Positions 43,771 to 55,142 of a stretch of 64,000 nucleotides of DNA are shown here, piece by piece. The first letter of the stretch is position 1; every line of letters starts with the position of its first letter. The position numbers were made by a program, and so were the translations under genes. Under the pieces are notes generated by a model. It did not search any database. It worked only from the letters and a program-made list of their open reading frames with translations, and had not been told where the DNA came from. Source of the DNA: Tomocerus qinae (lineage: Eukaryota > Arthropoda > Collembola > Entomobryomorpha > Tomoceridae); contig CM034546.1 of assembly GCA_020055645.1 (NCBI GenBank), positions 81,220,001 to 81,284,000 on the forward strand, in the 5' to 3' direction.

Positions 43771-44031
43771 AAGCTTTTGGGATAAAATTATAGATTACGT
43801 TGAATTGCTACATGCAAATCCACCTTAACATCCTTTCATAAGTGATCTGCTTTTTATCTTTTTCATTTTGGATCCACATTAGGAGTTGCTGGCGAGTCAT
43901 TTCGATAGCTTTCGAAAGAGTCAATTTGTGGTCAAGTTGAAGTTACCTATTATAGTCAAGTAGTATATTGTAGTCAAGTTGCTTATTAATTAGTAATAGA
44001 TTGATGGGTTTAGTTTACCTATACAACTTTT

Positions 44032-44584
44032 CATTCGGGCGTACAGGTCTGTCTAGTGGTCTAAACAGCCGCTTCTCAGGCTGAGGTCTGAAGTTCGAAT
44101 CTCTGGAGCGCCTCAGGTCTAAAAGGTAGTAGTCTGGAGCTGGGAGAAGCTGTCATTTCCGTATATTCGTTATTATCATTGACTTGCCTATCTTAGTGAC
44201 AATATGATTATCCATCAATGCCCTGGATTGTTCTGTTGGTCTGTATACGTGCTACGAGTTCTACCTAGCACAAGTCTGGACAATGGTATGCACATGAGGT
44301 GATAAGGTGGGTTGAAGTAGACTGCCATAAGTGATTTGAAGGTGGTCACTAGTGGTCGGCTTACATGTCCCGGTCCCTCTCTGCCTGCTCACCAGATCGA
44401 GTTGCGGGATAGTGTTGAGTCGTTCCGTCTCATGGTTCAGTACTCTTCGCTAAGTCTCTTCGTGTAAGTCTGTACACTTAGTAAAGTTGTTCCGGGAGTC
44501 ACTGCAATTAAGCCCTCGCGGCTTGAGCGGTAGCATAGTTCCACTAATCAATAGTTGTAGCCGTGCTCTCCCCCTAACACACAT
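44032..44584 (+). mobile_element. Long tRNA-derived SINE, copy B
   Basis: Plus-strand copy of the same SINE: head cattcgggcgtacaggtctg, B-box agttcgaatctc near 44090, tail (AC)n. Flanks acaactttt (44023-44031) and acgactttt (44585-44593) form a 9-bp duplication with one mismatch. Confidence 0.75.
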
Positions 44585-44595
44585 ACGACTTTTCA

Positions 44596-45119
44596 AGGAG
44601 GTTGCACGGGTTTTCATAAATAGTAGTTCGAAGCGAACTCAAAAATTCCAAAGCTGTTATTTCTATATTCTGTGACTCGTGCACATGACTTTCTTCATTG
44701 TCTATTAAAACAACTTCTGTACCATCTATCATTTTGATATTTACAGCCTTTTCTACATGTCCAATAGGATTTACATCCAATAGATCTTGATAACTTATAT
44801 AATATAAAGTTATGGACTACTAGAAGTTTTCCTCCCCTATCCCCTTGCATAAATCTAAAATGATTTTCCATTATGAAAGTTAAATAATTATTTATGTAAC
44901 AGACAATTTTATTTGCGTGCTATTAATCTACAAGCTAGGCATTTGGGAATGAAAAGTCTACCTATTACTATTGAAATGCACACTATGCATAGGTATCTTA
45001 TCAGATATGGAAATTTAATTAGGCAGACCCACTGCTACATGCATTACATTCAAGCAAACATTGGCAATAGAAGATCCTATAAATGCAGTTTCGAGTCATA
45101 CCAATAAATATATGATTAA
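44596..45119. other. Unassigned DNA with a 60-codon open stretch
   Basis: A minus-strand frame (44780 down to the SINE edge) reads DVNPIGHVEKAVNIKMIDGT, then EVVLIDNEESHVH; its last codons fall in the SINE. It looks protein-like in composition but belongs to no family I recognise. Nothing else is seen. Confidence 0.3.
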
Positions 45120-45163
45120 ACATGTAAACTGCTGTAATATAAGTATTACAGCAGTTTACATGT
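45120..45163. repeat. Perfect 20-bp-stem hairpin
   Basis: acatgtaaactgctgtaata (45120-45139) and its exact complement (45144-45163) around a 4-base loop. Confidence 0.9.
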
Positions 45164-45227
45164 ACCTAAACCCGGGGCAGCGTATAATATCTGTACTATG
45201 CTTTCCAAAGCAGAGTATTAAATAATA

Positions 45228-45628
45228 GGGTTTTTCACTTATTCGTTACAGGCTTATAGCTACTGGCCTTACATCTCCCACAATCTAAATAAACACATAT
45301 AAGGCGGGCAATAAATGAGCGCTTCTTTTTTGCAAGTCTTATCTTACAGTTACTAATAATAACAAGATAAAAAATGCCTTCCAAAGAAGTATGAGTTTTG
45401 AATTTACGCTCTCATTTGGTCAATAAGTCAACCTATATGTTGCGTTTTCTTGTAGATGTAAGTCAAGTACGCCGAAAAACATGCCTTTCGGCGTGGTTTC
45501 GGTTTACTTGATTTTAACATTGGAGAAGGCTGAGGGCTTATATCATAAACGTTACTCGGCTTACAAGAGAAGTAAGCTCAGTAACATGTAAGCCGATGTA
45601 ACTTGAGTAACGAATAAGTGAAAAACCC
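45228..45628. mobile_element. TA-flanked MITE (Tc1/mariner-like ends)
   Basis: 401 bp with inverse ends GGGTTTTTCACTTATTCGTTAC and the complement, bordered by TA at 45226-45227 and 45629-45630. No coding content. TA borders with long inverse ends fit Tc1/mariner MITEs. Confidence 0.75.
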
Positions 45629-45630
45629 TA

Positions 45631-46059
45631 ATATTTTTCTACTTAAACTTTTTGGTAACGCTGCTTCAATTTTATTCAAGCTATTGATATTATACACAGA
45701 GAGACCGACCGACAGAATGTATGTTCATCAAACCTAATTACCATTTCGCAGTAGTTACTTCTAATTACATCAACTGATTGTCAATCCCAGAGAAACTCGA
45801 AACCTCTTTCTTAGTTCTTAATTGAGAGACCTAGTTATATTTATTTTGTCTGTCTACCTTTAACAGTGTGATAAGTTAAATATGATCTTGGGATAACGAT
45901 CTTACTGCATTCTTACCAGTTTTAACAATAATCTAATAGCAAACCTGAACACATATTCAAAACCTTTCGTACTACCAGTTTCAAGCCTAATTGCATAGTC
46001 ATAGACAACCTTAGCCGTTTTTTAAAGGATAGAATTTGGACCCGTTCTATGGTGATAAC
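45631..46059. other. Unassigned intergenic DNA
   Basis: No gene recognised; possibly older 3' sequence of the LINE relic on the minus strand to the right. Confidence 0.3.
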
Positions 46060-46456
46060 TTGCATTAGGCCCCGCTTCTGAATAATCGCGTAGACATACA
46101 AATGGAGTCAAAAATTTTCATTCTAGACTCCCATTTGTCCTTGATTTAGTTATAATAGACCATACCATTCCCAACATTGGCTTAGCTCTTTTACAAAAAT
46201 TGTTCACTGCATTTCTGATTAGACCTAAAATGGAGAATACTACACCTAAATACGAAAACGTTTTAACAATTTCAACTTATTTCCCAAAGTAGAAACATTT
46301 TTCTTTGTAATTAGCCTCCCGCAATTGTTAAATATGATAATTTTCGTTTTGGTTATTGTAATTGTCGGTATTTTTAATTGGTAGCATTTTTGCAGATGGT
46401 TTGACTTTTCGGAAGACGCCATTAAAATTAAATCGTCTGAATGCATAAGCTTAAGC
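46060..46456 (-). pseudogene. LINE reverse transcriptase fragment
   Basis: Minus-strand reading: HSDDLILMASSEK (YADD-type motif with Y changed), TKTKIIIFNNCGRL, then after frame changes SYLGVVFSILGLI and RMKIFDSIC. These are consecutive conserved blocks of a LINE RT. Its upstream edge abuts the long hairpin at 46456, which cuts the frame next to the catalytic motif. Confidence 0.65.
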
Positions 46457-46734
46457 ATATCGTCTGCTTAATATTACAAGGTAACAAGCCATTTTATCAT
46501 GGCTGCTACAAAGTAACAAACCATTTTATCATGGCTGGTACAAAGTAACAAGCCATTTTATCATGGCAGCGACAAGGTAACAAACCACATCTCTTGATAC
46601 ACTGGTTTGTTACCTTGTCGCAGCCATGATAAAATAGCTTGTTACTTTGTACCAGCCATGATAAAATGGTTTGTTACTTTGTACCAGCCATGATAAAATG
46701 GCTTGTTACCTTGTAATATTAAGCAGACGATATG
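46456..46734. repeat. 279-bp hairpin with internal ~31-bp repeats
   Basis: 132-bp arms (46456-46587 and 46603-46734) are near-perfect complements around a 15-base loop. Each arm holds about three copies of gtaacaaaccattttatcat followed by ggc-type units. Outer ends are catatcgtctgcttaatatt and its complement. Confidence 0.9.
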
Positions 46735-46741
46735 TAACCTG

Positions 46742-46797
46742 CATTGGCTCCATGGGCAAAATGCCCGTAGGGAGCGTCATCATAATAAAATAAATAA
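46742..46797 (+). mobile_element. 56-bp retroposon stub
   Basis: Begins cattggctccatgggcaaaa and ends in a (TAAA)n tail, with flanks atgtaacctg at 46732-46741 and 46798-46807 (perfect 10-bp duplication). Best read as an extreme 5'-truncated LINE or SINE end. Confidence 0.7.
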
Positions 46798-46807
46798 ATG
46801 TAACCTG

Positions 46808-47279
46808 TATGCCCTGTACCAAAAATAAAGTATCATTAATTAATAATCTTAATTAAGGATTTTAATTACATTTATCGGAAATAAATAAACTTTTTTGTTT
46901 GTCAGCGTAACATTTAATAAAAGAATTTCATAATTTTATGTCCAAAACCAATCAAAAAAATTTTTTATCCCGTTTACTCCCACGGTTGTCATCTAATTAT
47001 TTTACATATTGCCGCTAAATAAAGTAACATTCATGAGCTGTTTGCATTACATGGATTACAATTTACCAATATTGTAAGCTTGTAATTTAATTTGAAAACT
47101 TTCATTACTATATTTAAATTAGGACTGAGCGATAAAATGGTATTATACAGTATGTTGTATTCCATGTACAGCTCTGTGGATATGCTTTGGTTTACATTTA
47201 TACTGAATTTAGTAAGGATTTTAAGGTTAGGAATTTTTGTATATTTAATAAAAAAGGCTTAGTGGGAGTTAAAATCGTC
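46808..47279. other. Unassigned AT-rich DNA
   Basis: Nothing recognised. Confidence 0.35.
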
Positions 47280-48110
47280 TCTTTCAACATTTTCTACATT
47301 GTATTACATTTACATTGTAATTTACATTTACATTGTATTAAATCAAGTACATCTGTGGAATAACAGCCACTTTGAAAATTAGAAAACATATTATCCAATT
47401 CTTGATTTAGCCTCTCCTTATTTGAAATAATTTTAGTCAATCTAACTCCTTTTGCGTAAGATAAAGAATTTTAAAGATGTTTTGGGTAATCAGGATAATA
47501 GTGAATATATTGGTGTTAGATGTCAGAAAATAAGATAATTTCTTCAAAGATAATTAAAACATCAAGAAAACTAATTGATTTTAAATCGTAACTTATGTAA
47601 ATTCTAAAACGTCATGTTCTTTGAACGTGACTTTTTGTGAGCGTGTATAAAAAGAAAATTTCATTAACCCTTTCGAATAAATCCTTAATTTCTTCATATA
47701 CTGTTATATTAGAAATAGAGCATAAAGCAGATCCTCCCATTTGTATACCACTGTGTTACTTATATATTTCATCTTCAAAATTGAAAAAGCTATAATCGAG
47801 GCTTAAATCTAGTAAGGTTTTTAAACTTGTACAATCTATATTTAAAGGCATATCAAATGAAATTTGTTTTTCAAAATGCTAAAGACAACACTTTTACTTG
47901 ACCTTTATGTTGTGTATTCATTGATAATATTCAAGTGCATGTCTTTATCTGGAAAAAGAGCCTTTTTCAATTCGGTGTGTTGTATATCAATATTATTTTT
48001 TTCTCGGGTGTTTCTCAGAATCTATTTTCCAAATATTAAGTGGTGTCATAGAGTCAATTTACTTTCCTGTAGCTACCCTGCTCAATTTTTCACGATATTT
48101 TACGGATGAA
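47280..48110 (-). pseudogene. Penelope-like reverse transcriptase relic
   Basis: Minus-strand pieces in order: DCTSLKTLLDLSLDYSFFNF, GGSALCSISNITVYEEI (like the G.A.GSPLSP...E block), ISFLDVLI, then GVRLTKIISNKERLNQELDN. This order and wording resemble Penelope-like element RTs. It is heavily frame-broken and no GIY-YIG domain was seen. Assignment by memory of the family. Confidence 0.4.
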
Positions 48111-48180
48111 TTATAGTTAAAATTTGGTTATATTAAAGTTCGGAGATAAGGGAATGCAAAAATTCCTAACCTAACCTAAC

Positions 48181-48899
48181 GACAAAAATCCTTTAAATTT
48201 TAGTGGTATATTTCTCTCTGAGATCATATGTATTATTTCCTGATCAGAACTAGACTTATATAATTTATATATTTTTTAATGTTTACTTCTGCTAATAATT
48301 GAATTACAATTAAATACCTTTCTAATGTTTTCTAAATCTTCTGGTTTTTGATTTGCATGGCTTTGTATGTACGCCGCTAATGCCAATATCCTAATACTGT
48401 TTAGAAAGCAATTAATGGACATAAGCGGAATTAACTTTCTTCTCATGAAATTTTTGCTTTTTGTTTAGTTGTGGAAGTGCTTGGTTTTATTGTTTGTGGA
48501 TTCGTTGTTTTCGAAGTTTCTCCTTCGTACGAACTCTTGGCCTCTGAATCATTGTTGTAGAATCGTCTTTAAGGGAAAAATCTTTTCTCTCAGTTCTGAT
48601 TATAATATTCTACTGGTTTTGATTTAGGATAAGCACCATAGTGACGTTTGGTTGTTTACTAGTTAATTTCCTTTCATCGTCTAAAAAGTTTTTGATGCGG
48701 ATTTGGTCTTTTAAATAGGTTGTGAATCATATTTTCCTTTAAATCTCTTTGTTGTGGAGGCTAAGCATTGTTCACCTTTGTTCAAAAATTCCATAACTAT
48801 TCGGTAAACCTTTTCTGTCGAAAGCCTTTGTCCCATAAAAATTAATAGCTATTCTTAGAGGTCAGAAGTCACAATCACAAATTGTCGCAAAGTTTTTAC
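48181..48899. other. Unassigned DNA, possibly further BEL relic
   Basis: No gene recognised. Three cctaa units at 48165-48180 lie at its left edge. Confidence 0.3.
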
Positions 48900-50689
48900 A
48901 GATGGTATTGTTTGGGGACCAATGTTTTCTTTTAAAGTGTCAATATATTCTTTTACGAAGATATCAGAGTCGTAACAATTGAGTAGTGAATGAATAGTAA
49001 GTTTGTTAGCTGGATCCATATATTCATATCCATGTCAGTCGCTATCAAATGCAGCAGTTTGTCCCACGTTTCTTGAAAGGTTTGAACGACAAGCATTCTC
49101 CTACTAGTCCTAATTGGTTAGCAATATCATCTTCTATTATCGTTATGGTAGATCCACTTTCCGAAAATACGTAAGTTGCAACTTCTCCAGAAGAGCCTTT
49201 TAATTTGACAGGTAAGATACAATTACATTGAGTTCGTATATCTTCTATATTTTCTTCCAAGTTTACAGATTGCACATGTTCTACACTTTTCTTGAAATTT
49301 CTTTTTCCATGAAGAAAGTGGAAGTCTTCAAATGGACGTTCACTAATTCCACATTTCTGTTCAATATTACACTCATTTCAAGTTTCTAAAATTTTAAAAA
49401 ATTTATGATTTTCCATAGCACAGAATAGGCAAACATCGTTTAGCATTTCATCTTCATTGACTTCATTAATTGTAAAAACATGTTTCTGAACATTCGTCAC
49501 ATTTACATCGTGACTAATTTCATTGCGATGAAACTCATTCTGTTTCTAAATGGTGGGGACAAAAGCTAAGCTGCATCCACTTGGCAATTCGTTTAGTTAT
49601 AGAGAGAAATCTGCAATTCTACCATTTCTCTTTCCCATTCAATCCGAATAAAAGGTGGCAGCTTAGCTTCAAGTTGTTTTAAAAGATTTGTCATATATCC
49701 TACACATATAGTCCATTCCATGGTCATGACTAGATTCTTATCCACGTTAGCATATTAAATGAAACTTTTTAGATTTTCTCTGGAGAGCCAAGGGGTTTTC
49801 TGAGCAATGTCGATTAGTGTTTCAATGATAATATCTGGTCTTCAAAATCGCATTTCTTAAGTCTCCTTATCATACTTAGGCGTTCTTTGGGATCAAACAT
49901 AAACTGCACGGCTTTTCGTGCCTTTCCTTGCAAACATGATTACAATCTGTCCAGATTATCTCCATCACATAAATTAAATCTTTTAGTAGCACCTATAAAT
50001 GCATTTTGAAAAGTAATGCAATCAAAGAATTTTCCATCAAAGTATGGTAAGCTGGGACACGCTACACTTTTTATTTCTTGAGGGTTCATTCAATATCTGA
50101 ATCAATTTTTCTACAATTGAATCTGAAGTAACTTTTCTTGGCAATCATTTTCATACCATTACAATTTTGGTAGTCGTTTTTATACCCATTGCATTTCTGT
50201 AGCCACGACAATTTTGGGAAGTTTGTTTTGACATTATTATAACTTTTCTTCGGAATAATCACTAAAGTACTGAATATTTCTTTCTTGGCAATTAGTCTTT
50301 GGAATTTCTGATATAGGTGGGTTACTTTCGATCCATTTTTCGGTTCTGTTCCTAAACTGCATCTCAAAATCTTTTGCTTCTGCAGCTCTTATAGCTGCAT
50401 CTTCTGTTGCTTTCGCAGCTGCAGCTTCTGCGGCTCTTACAGCATTCTCTCAATTCAGTAGCTTCATCTGCATTAGCTTCAATTTCTGCTAACAGTCGTA
50501 ATCTTTCAGTTTGCGTTCTGTGACTGTGGTGGCTTTCTACATCTTTATCGTGGCTGGTAATTTTACTCCTGTCACTTCCGTTTTCTGATGGACATGATTT
50601 AAAAAAATCTGTTGGCGAAAAAACATCCTGTGATCTGCACTTTCATCTTCTTCAATATTTCTGGTTCCAACCATCATTTTTTGTGCCAT
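48900..50689 (-). pseudogene. Decayed BEL/Pao gag-protease
   Basis: Minus-strand pieces: MAQKMMVGTRNIEED near 50689, an alanine/glutamate-rich helix region (~50450-50380), the frame 50086-50367, a knuckle-like LNDVCLFCAMENHKF near 49420, and a protease region CNCILPVKLKGSSGEVATYV with SESGSTITIIEDD (49045-49275; DSG-like site as ESG). RT and integrase are absent. Many stops. It is unrelated in detail to the intact copy at 33-39 kb. Confidence 0.65.
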
Positions 50690-50826
50690 ATATCCTTTTG
50701 AATGTTGCTAAATAATTGACTTGATTCTTGGGTGGAATGCCTTTACTTGGACGAATACTCCTCCAGAGTGTATCAGTGTCAGCACCAGCTCGTCTTTCCT
50801 CCAAACGATTTTCACAAGTTCCTTCG

Positions 50827-52366
50827 TTTTAGCTCGCCTGAACAGGCAGCTTATAGAATCGCACAGTCCGTCCGTCTGTCGGTTCGTCAGTTTACACAAT
50901 AACTTTTGAAGACATTAATGGATTTCAACTAAACTTGGCAAAAACGTTGCCAATGGACCTGTGACAAAGCCTATTGAAAATGGGCCACATTGCTCCATAG
51001 GTTGCTGAGATGCCGCGCGCTCACTTTGTCTTTATTTTGATAGTCAAAATGAAAATTTGGCATTAAATGGACATTAAAAGTTTAAATTGTGCTTCCTATG
51101 AATTGTTAGCGGGATAATACAAAACTTTAATTGCCGCTTCGACCAAATTTAGGATTTTATAATAAAGTAAATAAAACCGGAAAATACCTGTTATAGGAAG
51201 GAAATAAACCTATTTCGCATTTTTGTACAAATTGATAGTTAAATTTATATTTTTCGAATTGCTTTTCATTATGATAGCCAATATTAATCGATTTTGATTT
51301 TCTTTTGATTTTTATACTCCATCTAAATCTATTTTTGATTATTTTGATTGTGAATATTAATAATATTTGATTTTTTGTTTATTTTGATAGTCAATATTAT
51401 TCAATTTTGATTTTATGCTTATTTTCATATTCAATCTTAATCTAGTTTAATGTTATGTTGATTGTCATAGTCAACAGTTATCTATTTTGATTTTCTATTG
51501 ATTTTAATAGTCAATATTAATGTATTTTGATTTCCTGTTGGTTTTAATAGTCAATATTAATCTATTTAGATTTCCTGTTGACTTTAATAGTCAATATTTA
51601 TCTATTTTGATTTTCTGTTGATTTTTATAGTCAATAATAATCTATTTTGATTTCTGTTGGTTTTAGTAGTCAATTTTAATCTATTTTGATTTACTGTTGA
51701 TTTAAATAGTCATTTTTAATCTATTTTGATTTTCTGTTGATTTAAATAGTCAATATTAATCTATTTTGATTTCTGTTGGATTTAGTAGTCAATATTAATC
51801 TATTTTGATTTCTGTTGGTTTTAGTAGTCAATATTAATCTATTTTGGTTTACTGCTGATTTAAATAGTCAATATTAATGTATTTTGCTTTTCTGTTGATT
51901 TTAATAGTCAATATTATTCTATTTTGCTTTTCTGTTGATTTTCATAGTCAACATTAATCAACTTTGATTTTCTGTTGATTTTCATAGTCAACATTAATCA
52001 ATTTTGATTTTCTGTTGATTTTCAGTCAACATTAATCAATTTTGATTTTCTGTTGATTTTCATATTCAACATTAATCAATTTTGATTTTCTGTTGTTTTT
52101 CATTGTCAATCTTAATCTGTTTTGAGTTTCTGTTGATTTTTATAGCCAACAATTAATTATTTTGATTTTCTGTTGATTTTCATAATCCATGTTAATCTGC
52201 TTTGGTTTTCTGTTGACTTTGATGGTCAACATTCATGCATTTTTATTTTGATACTCAATATTAGCCAATAGAAATGAAAATAAACCTATTTCTATTATTC
52301 TACTAAAACTGTGTACACGGTCCCCTTCACTCAGGCGAGCTTCTGTTACGGCTTGCCGTAGGTTTT
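50827..52366 (-). mobile_element. Helentron-like non-autonomous element (HINE), copy B
   Basis: On the minus strand it starts aacctacggcaagccgtaac, with agctcgcctgag at 52341-52330, and ends with a hairpin region (agctcgcctgaacaggcagct on the plus strand, from 50831) followed by aaaa. The 3' segment matches copy A (agtgagcgcgcg, ctcagcaacc, ttgccaagttt). The core is the 40-bp minisatellite (about 51290-52250), inverse to copy A. Confidence 0.65.
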
Positions 52367-52479
52367 TTAAATGGTATAGCTTCGTTTCCTTATAATATCA
52401 ATGTCTGAATTTTTAATATACCGTAGCTACATATATAAAGACTCAATTCTGAAAGTTTGATCAAAATCGCAAAAATCTT

Positions 52480-53690
52480 ATAAGTTCTACAATAGATCTT
52501 ATAAGATTGTTGTACGACTGGCCATGTTCATTATTTCTCATATGAATCTTGTATTGATATTACATTCTACTTGTAAGTTCATCGTATTTTAATCTTACAT
52601 CCTGAAAATATGCAGGTTTGCAATCTCCAAAACCATTCCTCGCAATCCACTAAATTTAATTCCCATGGTAACATAAATAATTGTTTGGAAATTTCATGTT
52701 TTCGTCATAATTTTGTCCCGTGAACAGAAAGGAAATAGAAAATACAATTTGCTGTCAGTCAGCGGTCGCAATTTTAAATTCCAAAGTTCTTTCTTGTCTT
52801 AGGTCTTCGGCTCCGAAAGTACTGCAACTGCATTATCTCCAATTAAAAGTGACTCAATAGCGTTTCATCGGAAGTGTATACCGACCGGGTGGACTTATCC
52901 TATAGGTCACATTACACCTGACATCCTTTCTATTCAAAACCGTAAGAGTCAGTTACTATCATATAGATCGGAGTAGGAGTGGAAACTACTTTCATTACTT
53001 TCAAGGCATTACCTGTAAAACCATACTTGTTAAATGTATAGTTCCAAAGTTATTGATAATTTTCTAAAATGTTGATTTCTTTTCTGGATGCTGGATTCAA
53101 ATTTTCTCAAAATCTACCAGACGGATTTGAATGAAAGTTTGTGGAAGGATTCAATGATAATTAAACCCCGTGGTATATTAACCTGACTCTTGCGGTTTTT
53201 TGAATAGAAAGGATGTTAGGTGTAATGTTGCTTATAGGATAAGTCCACCCAATCGGTAGTACATTTCCGACTAAATTGAGTAACTTCTAAATCGAGATAA
53301 TGCAGTTGCAGTACTTTTGGAGTCTGTCAAAGACCTAAGTCAAGAAAAGAACTTTGGAATTTAAAAATTGCGACTGCTTGTATTTTCTATTTCGTTTGTG
53401 TTCACGAAACAAAAATAAAATTATGACGAAAACATGAAATTCTTAAACAAATATTTATGTTACCATGGGAATTGAATTTAGTGGATAGCGAGAAATGGTT
53501 TAGAAGATATTCATCCTGCAATAATGTCTTTCATGATTCATATAAGCAAATGCTAAAATTATTGCTAGAAATATACAAAATGCTTACAATTTTCATACAA
53601 GTGACTTGTAAGATCTTATAAGTTACTTGTAAGAAACTTATGTGGAATTGGCCTCCATTATCACACAATTTCTTACAAGATATCTATGGC
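52480..53690. repeat. Long fold-back with ~300-bp arms
   Basis: Inverse arms at about 52640-52945 and 53175-53510: taattcccatggtaacataa against ttatgttaccatgggaatt, and gacatcctttctattcaaaa against ttttgaatagaaaggatgt. Outer sequence on both sides is rich in 'cttataag'-type palindromes. The loop (~230 bp) is unassigned. Confidence 0.8.
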
Positions 53691-53727
53691 GACTTTTCCG
53701 TAAGGGCTTTTCGTCTACCATGTGTAC

Positions 53728-53850
53728 ACGGTAAATTTTACTCAGGCGAGCTTCTGTTACGGCTAATTTTTTGTTTATTTTGATACTCAATATTATTCAA
53801 TTTTGATTTTATATTTATGTTGATACTCAATCTTATTCTACAGTATGTAT
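53728..53850 (-). mobile_element. Helentron-like 5'-end fragment
   Basis: ctcaggcgagcttctgttac at about 53732 repeats the 5' end of copy B, and is adjoined on the right by 40-bp-type repeat text. The fold-back at 52480-53690 therefore sits between two such ends, suggesting nesting or capture. Confidence 0.55.
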
Positions 53851-54038
53851 TTAAAGTGGGTATACATAGGAGTTTATGGGTATACATAAAATTTTAGTAT
53901 CCATAGCACTTTCATTGTTAGTATACAGTACACAAGTTCAATTTGCAATTTTTACCAGGAAATTATTATTTCATTGTTCGTCTCTCTTTCCTTCTTTTCG
54001 CAATAAACAATGCGTTGTTTTAATCTGAAGAACTCAAT

Positions 54039-54158
54039 ATGGATAAACTGTCAATAAGTGAGCGAATTAAAATTGTAAAGATGCGGACAACAAAGTCGTT
54101 ACGAAAGGTGGCTGAGGAATTCACTATCCTGGAAAGACAGTTAGCATCAGAACAGTAG
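54039..54158 (+). pseudogene. Helix-turn-helix-like N-terminal fragment
   Basis: 39 codons ending at a TAG: MDKLSISERIKIVKMRTTKS, then LRKVAEEFTI. The pattern resembles the HTH start of mariner-like or related transposases. It breaks off into a minisatellite. No downstream DDE domain is present. Confidence 0.35.
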
Positions 54159-54169
54159 CAGTTACCACA

Positions 54170-54308
54170 GATTACAATGGTCATGATCACTTGATCATGA
54201 TGATGATGGTCACTTGATCATGATGATCATGGTCACTTGATCATGATGATCATGGTCACTTGATCATGATGATCATGGTCACTTGATCATGATGATCATG
54301 GTCACTTG
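54170..54308. repeat. 23-bp palindromic minisatellite
   Basis: About six units of ggtcacttgatcatgatgat followed by cat; the unit itself contains tgatcatgatgatca palindromes. Confidence 0.9.
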
Positions 54309-54806
54309 AATCCCTATTAGAGCATGTTGAATCCCTATTAGAGCATGTTGAATCCCTATTAGAGCATGTTGAATCCCTATTAGAGCATGTTGAATCCCTA
54401 TTAGAGCATGTTGAATCCCAATTAGAGCATGTTGAATCCCTATTAGAGCATGTTGAATCCCTATTAGAGCATGTTGAATCCCTATTAGAGCATGTTGAAT
54501 CCCTATTAGAGCATGTTGAATCCCTATTAGAGCATGTTGAATCCCTATTAGAGCATGTTGAATCCCTATTAGAGCATGTTGAATCCCTATTAGAGCATGT
54601 TGAATCCCTATTAGAGCATGTTGAATCCCTATTAGAGCATGTTGAATCCCTATTAGAGCATGTTGAATCCCTATTAGAGCATGTTGAATCCCTATTAGAG
54701 CATGTTGAATCCCTATTAGAGCATGTTGAATCCCTATTAGAGCATGTTGAATCCCTATTAGAGCATGTTGAATCCCTATTAGAGCATGTTGAATCCCTAT
54801 TAGAGC
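54309..54806. repeat. 21-bp minisatellite, highly homogeneous
   Basis: About 24 units of gaatccctattagagcatgt followed by t, essentially identical except one tat-to-aat-type change near 54420. Recent expansion. Confidence 0.95.
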
Positions 54807-54901
54807 AAATTATTTTTCAATTTTTAGCCATTCTTGGAAAAAATCTTTTTTTCCTCAGATTTAGAGGAGAAAGCTGAGCTCCTCTACTGGATACGTGCTT
54901 G
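54807..54901. mobile_element. Truncated hAT MITE, right end
   Basis: Matches the right half of the MITE at 13816-13978 (atttttagccatt, tttcctcagatttaga, ggatacgtgcttg). The left half is replaced by the 21-bp array. Confidence 0.65.
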
Positions 54902-54904
54902 GAG

Positions 54905-55140
54905 TTAGAGACTACATGTTGACGAATCAATTATGTTATTTAGGAAAGGGGCGGGCGAGGGGAGACTAAATATCAATGAAAAAATTATGTTATTTGTGAA
55001 GGGTCGGGGAATAGGAGAATAGAAGTTGATGAAATAATTATGTTGTTTGGGAAGGGACGGGAAGGTGGAGACTACATGATGATGAAATAATTATATTGTG
55101 TGGGAAGGGACGTGGAGGTGAAGGCTACATGTCGTTGAAA
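54905..55140. repeat. ~58-bp tandem repeat
   Basis: Four units of ggagactacatgttgatgaa followed by ataattatgttgtttgggaa-type text, ending at the transposase frame. Confidence 0.8.
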
Positions 55141-55142
55141 CA

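Noticed and set aside
44034-44110. Candidate tRNA gene
   Set aside because: A/B boxes are present but the acceptor, D and T stems do not pair properly, and it is followed by a SINE body with tail and duplication.
44487-44675. Frame starting MFRESLQLSPRG (also at 42220-42510)
   Set aside because: Lies within the SINE body in both copies; no evidence of translation.
48165-48180. TTAGG telomeric tract
   Set aside because: Only three units; too short to claim an interstitial telomere.
54170-54806. Regular direct repeats that could suggest a CRISPR array
   Set aside because: Units are contiguous tandem repeats with no unique spacers, and the context is eukaryotic.
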